This document shows positions 16,293 to 24,537 of a DNA stretch of 64,000 bases, piece by piece. The stretch lies in NCBI GenBank assembly GCA_030832085.1, contig JAURJU010000064.1:62001-126000 (forward strand). Reading direction: 5' to 3'. A program made the translations under genes and the position numbers. The notes under the pieces were generated by a model. It made no database searches. It was given only the letters and a program-made list of their open reading frames with translations, and was not told the DNA's origin. Origin of the DNA: Chitinophagales bacterium. Its GTDB lineage: Bacteria > Bacteroidota > Bacteroidia > Chitinophagales > Chitinophagaceae. Each line of letters begins with the position of its first letter. Position 1 is the stretch's first letter.

Positions 16293-18011
16293 ATGCAATA
16301 CAGCGCCGATATTCAGAAACTGAAGCACAGTTTCCTGCCTGAGCATTTCAGCCTGACAGACTGGAATACACTTGAACCCTATTTTATCCAACTGCGCGAC
16401 CGGAACATCAATTCCGCCCAAGATCTTGAACAGTGGCTTAAAGACATGAGTGAGTTGGAGGCCTTTATCAGCGAGGATGCTTGCTGGAGGCAGGTGCGCA
16501 TGACCTGCGACACTGAAAACAAAACCCTCGAAGAAGCATTCAATTTCTTCTTCATGGAGATCCAGCCCAAGATTCAGCCTTATGCGGACATCCTCAATAA
16601 AAAGTTGGTGGATTGTCCTTTTACCAAGGCGCTCGACCAGGAAAAATACTTCACCTATCTCCGTTCTGTAAAGAAGAGCATCGACCTTTTCCGTGAAGCC
16701 AATATTCCCTTGCAGGCTGAAGCCGCTGTATTGCAACAACAATACGGCACCATTGCCGGTAAGATGATGGTTGAGCAGGATGGCCAGGAATACACCCTTC
16801 AGCAGGCCGGTAAATTTCTTGAAAGCGAAGACAGGAATCTCAGGGAAACAGTCTACAAAAAAATTGCAGAAAGAAGGCTTGTAGACAAAGATGCCTTGAA
16901 TGAGCTGTTCAGCAAATTGGTGGCACTCCGGCATGAGGTGGCACTCAACGCTGGATTCAGCAACTACCGCGACTATAAGTTTGCAGAAATGGGTCGCTTT
17001 GATTACACGCCTGCGTCCTGCTTTCAGTTCCACGAGGCAGTAAAAAAGGAAGTACTTCCATTGGTAGACCAGATCTATGATGAGCAGAAACAAAGGCTTG
17101 GGTTGGATACCATGAAACCATGGGATACGGAGGCGGAACCTGCAGGAATTCAACCCCTGCGGCCATTTACCGATGGAAGAGACCTGCTCAACAAATCCAT
17201 CCAATGCCTTGACCAATTGAATCCGTTTTTTGGAGACTGTCTCAGGAAGATGGATGAACTGAATCACCTTGATCTTGACAGCAGAAAAGGAAAGGCCCCA
17301 GGAGGATACAACATGCCGCTTGCAGAAAGCGGAGCCCCATTCATCTTCATGAATGCAGCCGCTCAAATGTCTGACCTTACGACCATGGTGCATGAAGGTG
17401 GCCATGCCATTCACTCATTTCTCGCACATGGATTGGAACTCACGGGCTTCAAGGAATATCCAACCGAGATGGCAGAAGTAGCCAGCATGTCAATGGAACT
17501 TTTCACCATGGACCATTGGGATGTTTTCTTCGACAACAAGGAGGAAATGAAAAGGGCAAAACGCCACCAACTCGAAAGGGTGATTACCATTTTTCCGTGG
17601 ATTGCAACCATTGATAAGTTCCAGCATTGGGTCTATGAGCACCCAACCCATACTGAAGAAGAAAGAAAAGAAAACTGGCTGATGATACTGAATGAGTTCT
17701 CCACCAGGTCGATTGACTTCGGCGGCCTGGAGCATTTCCGTTCTTACAGCTGGCAGAGACAACTTCATTTGTTTGAGGTTCCCTTTTATTATATCGAATA
17801 TGGCATTGCCCAACTCGGCGCAATCGGCATGTGGAAACAATACAGGGATAATCCTGAAAAGGCCCTTGAAAATTATATGAAAGGATTGAGCCTGGGTGGC
17901 ACCAAGACCTTGCCAGCCCTGTATGAAGCCGCTGGAATTGCTTTTGACTTTTCTCCTGAAAAAATCAGCGAGCTCATGGTTTTCGTCAAAAACGAATTGG
18001 AGAAACTTTAA
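16293..18011 (+). CDS. M3 family oligoendopeptidase
   Basis: A 572-residue zinc peptidase of the oligoendopeptidase F/thimet type, which trims short peptides in the cytoplasm; no signal peptide is present. The zinc motif is HEGGHAIH (His367-Glu368-x2-His371) followed by the third ligand in EYPTEMAEVASMSMELF. The helical N-terminal half and the C-terminal substrate-cap helices (YYIEYGIAQLGAIGMWKQY, with the conserved Tyr and Gly) are present. Length is normal for PepF. It may be the second gene of a pair with the DUF5606 gene. Confidence 0.92.
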   Translation: MQYSADIQKLKHSFLPEHFSLTDWNTLEPYFIQLRDRNINSAQDLEQWLKDMSELEAFISEDACWRQVRMTCDTENKTLEEAFNFFFMEIQPKIQPYADILNKKLVDCPFTKALDQEKYFTYLRSVKKSIDLFREANIPLQAEAAVLQQQYGTIAGKMMVEQDGQEYTLQQAGKFLESEDRNLRETVYKKIAERRLVDKDALNELFSKLVALRHEVALNAGFSNYRDYKFAEMGRFDYTPASCFQFHEAVKKEVLPLVDQIYDEQKQRLGLDTMKPWDTEAEPAGIQPLRPFTDGRDLLNKSIQCLDQLNPFFGDCLRKMDELNHLDLDSRKGKAPGGYNMPLAESGAPFIFMNAAAQMSDLTTMVHEGGHAIHSFLAHGLELTGFKEYPTEMAEVASMSMELFTMDHWDVFFDNKEEMKRAKRHQLERVITIFPWIATIDKFQHWVYEHPTHTEEERKENWLMILNEFSTRSIDFGGLEHFRSYSWQRQLHLFEVPFYYIEYGIAQLGAIGMWKQYRDNPEKALENYMKGLSLGGTKTLPALYEAAGIAFDFSPEKISELMVFVKNELEKL

Positions 18012-18064
18012 GCCATACCACTTTTATGGTATGTGCAAAATTAGCATGCGGCACTGCCTGAAAT

Positions 18065-18133
18065 TATCTTTGTGGTGCTACTAATCAGAGCCTTAACGAA
18101 ATGTCCCGGTGTTTTTACATTGGGACTTTTTTT
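18065..18133 (+). ncRNA. Candidate small RNA between convergent genes
   Basis: Between the peptidase stop and the end of the reverse-strand Fur-family gene, the forward strand has a perfect -7 element (TATCTTTG, 18065-18072) followed about 30 bases later by a terminator. The predicted transcript would be roughly 55 bases (about 18078-18133) and carries no obvious coding frame. The promoter may be a chance match, in which case only the terminator of the peptidase gene is real. Confidence 0.35.
18103..18133 (+). terminator. Rho-independent terminator (forward strand)
   Basis: A 9-bp stem GTCCCGGTG / CATTGGGAC with two G-U pairs and loop TTTTTA is followed by seven T. The T tract overlaps the stop codon of the opposing Fur-family gene. 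It ends the peptidase transcript and any small RNA from 18065. Confidence 0.75.
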
Positions 18134-18551
18134 ATTTGCAGGTTTTGCAAACACCGCTTACCACCATGTTGATCTCTTTCATGGTATACCCCTGTGGAAG
18201 CTTTATGGCAGGGATGACAAGGTCATCAAGGCAAACCGTTTTTCCACAATCATCGCACTTGAAATGAACATGGTTGTCGTGGTGATGACCCGATGTTATG
18301 CAGTTGTCATTGCACAAGGCATAGCGTACCATGTTGTCCGTTGATGGGATGTTGTGGATGATGCCCTTCTCAAGAAAAGTCTGCAGTGTTCTGTAGATGG
18401 TTACGCGGTCAAATTGCTCTGCACATTGCATTTCAATGTCCTGGTGTGCCAGCGCATTGCCCGAAGCAAGGAAAATGTCCAGGATTCGCTTTCTTCCTGC
18501 TGTCACGCTCAGTGCGCTGTTCTTCAATATTTCTTCTCCTTGCTTTTTCAA
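18132..18551 (-). CDS. Fur-family metal-responsive regulator
   Basis: A 139-residue Fur-superfamily repressor. Residues 1-75 form the winged helix (TAGRKRILDIFLASGNALAHQDI, recognition helix FDRVTIYRTLQTFLEKGII). The dimerisation part carries a His-rich metal site (SGHHHDNHVHFKCDDCGKTVC) and a second Cys pair (CKTC) at the end, giving the two CxxC motifs of the structural zinc site. The start appears to be TTG, because in-frame stops lie just upstream and no ATG is near. It begins one base past the SCO1 stop, so the two are co-transcribed. The MerC/SCO neighbourhood suggests control of zinc or another soft metal (Zur-like) rather than iron, but this is inferred. Confidence 0.88.
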   Translation of the reverse strand: MKKQGEEILKNSALSVTAGRKRILDIFLASGNALAHQDIEMQCAEQFDRVTIYRTLQTFLEKGIIHNIPSTDNMVRYALCNDNCITSGHHHDNHVHFKCDDCGKTVCLDDLVIPAIKLPQGYTMKEINMVVSGVCKTCK

Positions 18552-18552
18552 A

Positions 18553-19164
18553 CTATTCTTTGATTAATGTTTGAATATCTGTCATCAGTTGATCGACCTC
18601 TTCTTTTTTAATGCCATCGTATACGCCACGTACGCGGCCTTGTCGGTCAACCAGGGTAAAAAACTGCGTATGCAGAAACTGTTCATCAATGTTTTTACTG
18701 CTGTTTTTAGGATCGTCCAGCAAGTAACTTTCACGGGCTGTTTTATAAAGATTTTCCTTGCTGCCTGTCAGGAACCACCAGTTGGAAACATCTGCACCCA
18801 ATGAATCAGCATAATGCCTCAAGACGGACAACGAATCGATTTCAGGATTGACCGTATGCGATACAATGAGAAAATTGCTGTCCGTTTTGAATTGTTCGTA
18901 GATGATCTTCATGTTCTTGTTCATCTTTGGACAGATGCCCTTGCAAGTGGTGAAAAAATACTCCGCAAGATACACCCTGTTGCGAATGTCCTTTTGCGCA
19001 ACCAAGGTGCTGTCCTGTCGCAAAAATCTGAAGGGCTGCACAGTATTGAGGACCGGCAATTTCACTTCCTCAAAGTCCGTGTATTTGATCATTGCGTAAT
19101 AAAAGCCGCCCAACAACAATGCAAAAAATACCAAATATGATACCGCCTTTTTACCCATAATCAT
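18553..19164 (-). CDS. SCO1/SenC-family copper chaperone-like protein
   Basis: A 203-residue membrane-anchored thioredoxin-fold protein of the SCO family, which loads copper onto cytochrome oxidase CuA or acts as a thiol reductase. An N-terminal span (AVSYLVFFALLLGGFYYAM) anchors it, facing the periplasm. The copper ligands are present: CxxxC in FTTCKGICPKMN and the later His in DEQFLHTQFF. The ORF track's first codon (TTG at 19176) lies inside a -7 promoter element, so I start at ATG 19164; ATG 19158 is also possible. It heads the two-gene operon with the Fur-family regulator. Confidence 0.88.
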   Translation of the reverse strand: MIMGKKAVSYLVFFALLLGGFYYAMIKYTDFEEVKLPVLNTVQPFRFLRQDSTLVAQKDIRNRVYLAEYFFTTCKGICPKMNKNMKIIYEQFKTDSNFLIVSHTVNPEIDSLSVLRHYADSLGADVSNWWFLTGSKENLYKTARESYLLDDPKNSSKNIDEQFLHTQFFTLVDRQGRVRGVYDGIKKEEVDQLMTDIQTLIKE

Positions 19165-19173
19165 GTATTGAAG

Positions 19174-19181
19174 CAAAATTA
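19174..19181 (-). promoter_or_regulatory. -7 element of the SCO1-Fur operon
   Basis: On the reverse strand TAATTTTG is followed nine bases later by the ATG at 19164. It rules out the earlier TTG start. Confidence 0.55.
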
Positions 19182-19215
19182 CGCTTGTCGCGTTGATTAT
19201 TACAACGATAAAGAA

Positions 19216-19230
19216 TGCAACTTTGTTGCA
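19216..19230. promoter_or_regulatory. Palindromic operator candidate in the divergent SCO1/MerC intergenic region
   Basis: TGCAACTTTGTTGCA is a 15-base dyad (6-3-6, close to the 7-1-7 layout of Fur-family boxes). It lies just upstream of the forward -7 element at 19238 and 35 bases from the reverse one. A weaker dyad with the same GTTG/CAAC words (CGTTG-N7-CAACG, 19191-19207) is adjacent. The Fur-family regulator in the operon is the obvious candidate ligand. Confidence 0.5.
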
Positions 19231-19237
19231 AAAGCAT

Positions 19238-19245
19238 TAATTTTG
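19238..19245 (+). promoter_or_regulatory. -7 element of the MerC-domain gene
   Basis: TAATTTTG, ten bases before the ATG at 19256 and eight bases after the palindrome at 19216-19230. Confidence 0.55.
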
Positions 19246-19255
19246 TCGCCCGACC

Positions 19256-19645
19256 ATGATCAAAATCAATTACGACGCCCTGGGAATTGCCGCTTCCGTA
19301 GCCTGTGCCATCCATTGTGCATTGCTGCCCCTGGTTTTGACAAGTTTACCTGTCCTGGGCATCAACATCATCAACAACCTTTGGTTTGAGGTTTTCATGA
19401 TCATGCTTGCTGCGGGGATTGGCATTTATTCGCTTACCCACGGATACAAAAAACACCACCACCACAAAAGGGCCATCTACGTTTTTACACTCGGTATTTC
19501 AATGTTGCTCCTGAAACAAATTTTCCACGCTTACCAAACATGGTTTCTTGTGCCTGCAGTCATCCTGATTGTCAGTGCCCACTACATCAATTACCGCCAA
19601 TGCAAAAAGGCCGCACATTGTCATATGGACGATTGCAGCCACTGA
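19256..19645 (+). CDS. MerC-domain membrane protein
   Basis: A 129-residue protein with four predicted membrane spans. The first carries the metal-binding Cys pair of MerC-type carriers (ASVACAIHCALLPLVL). A His-rich loop (YKKHHHHKR) follows the second span and the tail ends in CKKAAHCHMDDCSH, adding potential metal ligands. MerC proteins import mercuric ions, but homologues next to Fur-family genes in this phylum probably handle zinc or a similar ion. It is divergent from the SCO1-Fur operon across a shared 91-base control region. Confidence 0.83.
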   Translation: MIKINYDALGIAASVACAIHCALLPLVLTSLPVLGINIINNLWFEVFMIMLAAGIGIYSLTHGYKKHHHHKRAIYVFTLGISMLLLKQIFHAYQTWFLVPAVILIVSAHYINYRQCKKAAHCHMDDCSH

Positions 19646-19715
19646 TCAATGCCATAAACATGATGCTGTATTTCAGGAATGAATATGTAAATTGTAGCAC
19701 TAAAAAATCAATGGC

Positions 19716-20606
19716 ATGACATCAAGAAGACATTTTATTCATCAAATGGCATGGGTTGCCGCAGGCTCATTTTTCATCCACGATGCCTTGGCCCTGAGCG
19801 GTGTAAAGGACAGGAAAATAGGTGTTCAACTCTATACCGTGCGCGATGATATGGCAAGGGATCCCAAAGGGACACTGCAGAAAATTGCTGCCATGGGATT
19901 CGGTGAAGTAGAAAACTTCGGATACAACGGTAAATTCTTTGGAATGGAAGCGGCGGAATACAAAAGGGTCCTGGATAAAAATGGACTTGCTGCCCCTTCG
20001 GGTCACTACCTCTATGGCAATTACGGGAACAAGCAAAATCCGGGAACTGTGCTTTTTGGTTGGGAAAAAGCCGTTGAAGACGCCAAGACAATTGGACAAT
20101 CCTTCATGGTGGTTGCCTTTCTCATGCCTGAAGAAAGAACATCCATTGCAGACTATAAAAAAGTTGCTGCCGACCTGAACAGGGCTGGTGCCATCTGCAA
20201 GCAAGCTGGCATCCAACTCTGCTACCACAACCATGATTTTGAATTCAAGGAATTGGAAGGACAGGTGCCATTCGATATCCTGGCCAGTGAAACCAATCCA
20301 GATCTTGTGAAATTTGAGTTGGACCTTTATTGGGTATCCAAGGCGGGCAAAGATCCGGTTTCGCTCTTCAGGGAATACAAGGGAAGGGTGGCCCTTTGGC
20401 ATGTGAAAGACATGGACAATACTCCCAATAAAAACTTTACCGAAGTGGGCAGCGGAACCATCGACTATCCAACAATTTTTAAACATGCAAAAACTTCCGG
20501 CATGAAGCATTTCTTTGTGGAACAGGATGTTTGTCCTGGCGCTCCCCTTGAAAGCATTCGGAAAAGCATCAAACATGTACAGACAAACTTGTTGAAAAAC
20601 CTTTAG
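19716..20606 (+). CDS. Exported sugar phosphate isomerase/epimerase-like TIM barrel
   Basis: A 296-residue xylose isomerase-like TIM barrel preceded by a Tat-like signal (TSRRHFIHQMAWVAAGSFFIHDALA). Metal and substrate positions are visible in IQLCYHNHDFEF (His), VKFELDLYWVSKAG (Asp), ALWHVKDMD (His) and HFFVEQD (Glu). Members isomerise or epimerise free or oxidised sugars; despite the family name a phosphate is not required. A TMEM220-like gene follows three bases after the stop. Two further members lie at 25.7 and 29.5 kb, tying this gene to the carbohydrate region. Confidence 0.85.
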   Translation: MTSRRHFIHQMAWVAAGSFFIHDALALSGVKDRKIGVQLYTVRDDMARDPKGTLQKIAAMGFGEVENFGYNGKFFGMEAAEYKRVLDKNGLAAPSGHYLYGNYGNKQNPGTVLFGWEKAVEDAKTIGQSFMVVAFLMPEERTSIADYKKVAADLNRAGAICKQAGIQLCYHNHDFEFKELEGQVPFDILASETNPDLVKFELDLYWVSKAGKDPVSLFREYKGRVALWHVKDMDNTPNKNFTEVGSGTIDYPTIFKHAKTSGMKHFFVEQDVCPGAPLESIRKSIKHVQTNLLKNL

Positions 20607-20609
20607 GGC

Positions 20610-20984
20610 ATGAAGCTTTTCAATTTTATATTCACCGGTCTTTTTGTTCTTTTTGCGCTCTTGCAGATCAACGATCCGGATCCTTACTTGTGGATACCGA
20701 TTTACTTGTTTGTAGCATTGCTCTGTTTTCTTGACGCAAGAGGAAAATACGATGCCTTTTCACATGTCGGGACCTTGATTTTCTGTTTTTTCTTTGGGCT
20801 GAAACTGTTGTTGGCAAGGGATGGTGTCATGTCGTGGCTCAACGAACACCAGGCAGAAAGCCTGGTGCAAAGCATGAAGGCCACCAAGCCATGGATTGAG
20901 CAATCCCGAGAATTTGGCGGATTGCTGATCATCGCAATCGTCGTTACCATCAACATTTTGTTGAATAAAAAAATCCGGAGCTGA
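20610..20984 (+). CDS. TMEM220-family membrane protein
   Basis: A 124-residue protein with about four hydrophobic spans and the family signature LLQINDPDPYLWIPIYL near the N-terminus. The function of the family is unknown. It starts three bases after the isomerase-like gene and ends inside a bidirectional terminator, so it is the last gene of that transcript. Confidence 0.75.
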   Translation: MKLFNFIFTGLFVLFALLQINDPDPYLWIPIYLFVALLCFLDARGKYDAFSHVGTLIFCFFFGLKLLLARDGVMSWLNEHQAESLVQSMKATKPWIEQSREFGGLLIIAIVVTINILLNKKIRS

Positions 20985-21003
20985 GGTTCAACTCCGGATT
21001 TTT
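20972..21003. terminator. Bidirectional terminator between convergent genes
   Basis: AATCCGGAG / CTCCGGATT, a 9-bp stem with an 11-base loop, has T runs on both strands (TTTTT after it, A7 before it). It serves the TMEM220-like gene and the convergent ThuA fusion; the TMEM220-like stop codon lies in the loop. Confidence 0.85.
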
Positions 21004-21032
21004 ATGTTTTGAAATACTGGTCTGCAAATGAA

Positions 21033-24000
21033 TTATTGCTTGGGTATCAGCTTCATCGAAATAATGGCCAATCTGTTGGTTTCCTTTGTGTCCAGGCGCT
21101 CAACTTTCATGTACAACTTGCGTTCACCGGCATTTACGTTTTGCAATAGAAGTTCCTTTTTGCTGAACATGGTACTTGCAATATTTTCAAGTGTACATGA
21201 TGCCAGCTTGTTTCCATTTGGAGCATCCTGGTGCAGGCTGATGGTATAGCCTTTGACCAATTGGGCAGGAACGCCATATCCAAACTCTATGGCTCCAATT
21301 CCTTCCAAGTCGATGTCTGAAAACTCAAGCCATCCATTGTTGCCCTGGCTGATGTTCAGGAATGCAGCACGGTGCTTGTTCCAGTCTTTTATCTCAACCC
21401 TCAAATTTCCACTGTTGCTTGGCATGTTTACCAAGGCACTTTTGAGTGAAACAGATCCCACCGAACTCAGTGGCCTGATGCCTGCACCGCCCTTGTCTGT
21501 ATAGGTGGCTGTGATCAGCATCAGGTTACCGGTACCCATGTCATTTTCTGATGGCGTAATGCTTCCTTTGGAGGGCAGAGATGGTGCCTCTTTTTTGTTC
21601 AGGCTCAAGACCCAATCAACAATCATTCCTGCCTCTTCAGGCTTTAGGTCTGGATGCGCAGCCATGGCCACCTCTCCCCAAACGCCGCTGCCGCCCTTGA
21701 TGATCTTGTTGGTCAGGTATGCCCTTGCTTTGCTATCCCCTTCATATTTCTCCGCTACCATTTTATAGGATGGTCCTACAGATTTCTCCGCCTCTTTGTG
21801 GCAGGCCTTGCAGTCCAGGGTTGCCGCGAGGTTCTTCCCTTCCATGATGGCAGTCATCACCTGGTGCCCAACCACCTGTGCCTTGTCTGGCCCGTTCAGG
21901 TAATCGACTTTTACATAAATCGATTTCTTGTCAACACCTCCTTTTTCTGTTGTGCCATCTTCTTTGTCCTTCACATTGACTGTATAAGGAACTGGCTGAC
22001 CAGGAAAATAAAATTTATTACCCGCATCCAGCTTTACATTCACTTCAGGTGCTTCGTTTCCGGCATAGACCTTTACCACCTCACTCCTGGTAACACCGCC
22101 CTTTGGATCTTTCACTTCAACATAGATGACATATTCGCCGGCTTTGGTGAAGGTAAATGAAGTGTTGGGAGATGATTTTGGTTGTTGCACGGTTGCTCCA
22201 AAATGCCAAACATAACTCAAGGCATCATTATCAGCATCGGTTGATCCAATGGCATCTGCCTTCACAGTAAACGGAATGCTGCCGGAAAGTTTGGCCACAT
22301 TGATTTTTGCCTTAGGCGCCCTGTTGCCCCCATTGTAATCAATTCTTGAAAGGGCTGCATCAGCATTTTTACTGAACCAGCCCGTTCCATACTCAAGTAC
22401 ATAGAACCTGCCATCCGGTCCCACTTCAACATCGATGGGACTTTTGAACTTGGTGGATTCCATAAAGGGCTCCATCTGCTGATAATTGCCTGCTGCATCC
22501 ATGCTGACCATTTTCATCCATCCCCTGATCCATTCGTAAAACAAAAGTTTTCCATTGAAGTAGTCAGGATAGCGCGTTGCCTTTGGATAGAATTCTGAAT
22601 GGTATACCGGGCCCGCCATGGCATTCCTTCCACCGGTGCCCACTTCTGGGAATTCAGGAGATGCGGCATAGGGATACCAAATGAAAGCTGGACTAACCGG
22701 TGGCAGCTCCTGAAGGCCTGTGTTGTTCTTGGATAGGTTCATGGGTTTTTTGGGGTCAAAGAAATCTCCCACTTCGCCGGTTTCGTAGTTGAATTGGCGA
22801 TAAGGGTAATTGTTGCCAATGAACATCGGATACCCAAAATAACCCGCCTTCCTGGCCTGGTTTAACTCATCATAACCCCTTGGTCCTTTTTCTTCTGGTT
22901 TGTCATTGCCCGCATCTGGTCCAACATCACCCCAATACAAAAACCCGGTTTTACGGTCGACTGAAATCCTGTAAGGGTTTCTTGTACCCATGGCATAAAT
23001 TTCAGGCCTTGTTTTGGGTGTGCCAGGGGGGAAAAGATTTCCTTCGGGAATAGAGTAAGAGGCATCCGGGTTAACCTTGATGCGCAATACCTTTCCACGG
23101 AGATCGTTGGTATTGCTTGATCCCCTTCTGCCATCGTATTGCTCAAATCCTTCGCGGTTATCAATTGCTCCAAAACCATCCAGGATGTATTTTGAATTCG
23201 GTTGATTGAATGGCGTTGTATTGTCTCCGGTAGAAATAAACAGGCTTCCATCAGGTCCGAAGGTCAATGATCCTCCGGTATGGCAACAGATCTTTCTTTG
23301 AGATGCAACATCCAATATTTTTTTCTCCGTCTTCAGATCTAGTTTGCCGTCTTTGTACACAAAACGTGACAGCCTGTTGGCTGCAGTGTCGTTGGTGGCA
23401 TAGAACATGTAGATATAATTGTTCTTCGCGAAATCCGGATCTGCAGTGATGCCCAAAAGTCCTTCCTCTGCATTGACCCCCTGTACACCGGACTTGGAGT
23501 AGAGGTCAAATTTGGCGATCTGTGTGACTTTTTTTGTGGCATTGCTGTAAAGCATTACCTCCCCTTTTCTTTGTGTGATGAGGATGTCAAAATTGGGAAG
23601 AATGGCCATTTCGGTTGGCTCATCAAATACACCACCAGCCAATACGTTTTTTGTAAAACGGTCCTCATCCGGAACCAACATTGATCTTGCTTTGCCGAGA
23701 TCGCGCTTCACATTGTTGCCTATGGCATACTTGATGCCGCCAAGGATATGCTTGAGGTACAGTGGGTCAGCGAAAGATTCATTGGTATGGCCAAACTCAG
23801 TATAGAAGGCCCTTCCGCCATCATAGTCGTGGTACCATGCCATGGGATGGCTGTCTCCGTTTTGACCACCTTCGTAGGATTTCTCATCGATGCTGATGAG
23901 GATATTGACTTCTTTGCCTGGTACCACTTTGAAGTTGTACCACTCATCATAGCGTTCCCAGATTTCTGGAAGATGTGCCGTGCTGATGTGCGACCTGTCA

Positions 24001-24425
24001 TGTACAATCAGCTTTGCATTCTGTTGTTTGGGATGGCTTTTGAAATAGGCGCCAACCAGTTTTCCGTACCAGGGCCAATTGTATTCACAGTCACTGGCTG
24101 CATGTATGCCCATATATCCACCACCCGATTGGATATAGCGCTCAAAAGCCGCTTGCTGGTAGTTGTTGAGCGCATCCCCTGTTGCGTTCAAGAAAACAAC
24201 TGCCTGGTATTTTTTAAGGTTTTCTTCTTTGAAAGCTGCTGCATCTTCAGTGGTGTCAACAGCAAACCCGTTTTCTTTTCCCAATTGGATGATGGCCGTC
24301 TTTCCAACACCGATGGACCCATGCCTGAATCCTGCAGTTTTTGAAAAAACCAATACCCTTGATTGTGCATTGGCGAAAACGGAAAAACAGATGCTGAACA
24401 AGAACAACAATTGGACTCTTCTCAT
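21033..24425 (-). CDS. Secreted ThuA - sugar dehydrogenase propeller - PKD - cytochrome c - C-terminal beta module fusion
   Basis: A 1130-residue exported multidomain protein. I start at ATG 24425 (MRRVQLLFLFSICFSVFANAQ, a signal peptide) instead of TTG three codons earlier. Domain order: ThuA (about 22-240, class I glutamine amidotransferase-like fold; SGGGYMGIHAASDCEYNW); glucose/sorbosone dehydrogenase-like propeller (about 260-700; GGSLTFGPDGSLFISTGDN, MGTRNPYRISVDRKTG); PKD (about 705-795; STDADNDALSYVWHFG); monohaem cytochrome c (haem motif CKACH near 872-876, axial Met in EVAMAAHP); and a C-terminal CBM6-like beta sandwich. It probably oxidises a sugar outside the cell and passes electrons to its own haem. 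It is the end gene of the carbohydrate region and may be transcribed separately, because a terminator precedes it. Confidence 0.88.
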   Translation of the reverse strand: MRRVQLLFLFSICFSVFANAQSRVLVFSKTAGFRHGSIGVGKTAIIQLGKENGFAVDTTEDAAAFKEENLKKYQAVVFLNATGDALNNYQQAAFERYIQSGGGYMGIHAASDCEYNWPWYGKLVGAYFKSHPKQQNAKLIVHDRSHISTAHLPEIWERYDEWYNFKVVPGKEVNILISIDEKSYEGGQNGDSHPMAWYHDYDGGRAFYTEFGHTNESFADPLYLKHILGGIKYAIGNNVKRDLGKARSMLVPDEDRFTKNVLAGGVFDEPTEMAILPNFDILITQRKGEVMLYSNATKKVTQIAKFDLYSKSGVQGVNAEEGLLGITADPDFAKNNYIYMFYATNDTAANRLSRFVYKDGKLDLKTEKKILDVASQRKICCHTGGSLTFGPDGSLFISTGDNTTPFNQPNSKYILDGFGAIDNREGFEQYDGRRGSSNTNDLRGKVLRIKVNPDASYSIPEGNLFPPGTPKTRPEIYAMGTRNPYRISVDRKTGFLYWGDVGPDAGNDKPEEKGPRGYDELNQARKAGYFGYPMFIGNNYPYRQFNYETGEVGDFFDPKKPMNLSKNNTGLQELPPVSPAFIWYPYAASPEFPEVGTGGRNAMAGPVYHSEFYPKATRYPDYFNGKLLFYEWIRGWMKMVSMDAAGNYQQMEPFMESTKFKSPIDVEVGPDGRFYVLEYGTGWFSKNADAALSRIDYNGGNRAPKAKINVAKLSGSIPFTVKADAIGSTDADNDALSYVWHFGATVQQPKSSPNTSFTFTKAGEYVIYVEVKDPKGGVTRSEVVKVYAGNEAPEVNVKLDAGNKFYFPGQPVPYTVNVKDKEDGTTEKGGVDKKSIYVKVDYLNGPDKAQVVGHQVMTAIMEGKNLAATLDCKACHKEAEKSVGPSYKMVAEKYEGDSKARAYLTNKIIKGGSGVWGEVAMAAHPDLKPEEAGMIVDWVLSLNKKEAPSLPSKGSITPSENDMGTGNLMLITATYTDKGGAGIRPLSSVGSVSLKSALVNMPSNSGNLRVEIKDWNKHRAAFLNISQGNNGWLEFSDIDLEGIGAIEFGYGVPAQLVKGYTISLHQDAPNGNKLASCTLENIASTMFSKKELLLQNVNAGERKLYMKVERLDTKETNRLAIISMKLIPKQ

Positions 24426-24481
24426 GGTGGTCAAGTTATATGGTATTTATGAAAGATAAATTTAACGATTAATCAGGCGAT

Positions 24482-24510
24482 AAAAAAAGCGCCGCATGAA
24501 TATGCGGCGC
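24482..24510 (-). terminator. Terminator after the DUF1080 gene
   Basis: GCGCCGCAT / ATGCGGCGC with a 4-base loop is followed on the reverse strand by seven T. It lies 28 bases past the DUF1080 stop. Confidence 0.88.
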
Positions 24511-24537
24511 CCTTGCCAAATAAACTGCACTTGTATT

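Noticed and set aside
16269-17414. 381-residue reverse ORF opposite the M3 peptidase
   Set aside because: It lies entirely over a gene with an intact HEGGH peptidase frame and its translation has no family features; a codon-bias shadow.
18014-18033. Hairpin CATACCA/TGGTATG directly after the M3 peptidase stop
   Set aside because: A real dyad but it lacks a T tract; the better terminator is at 18103-18133.
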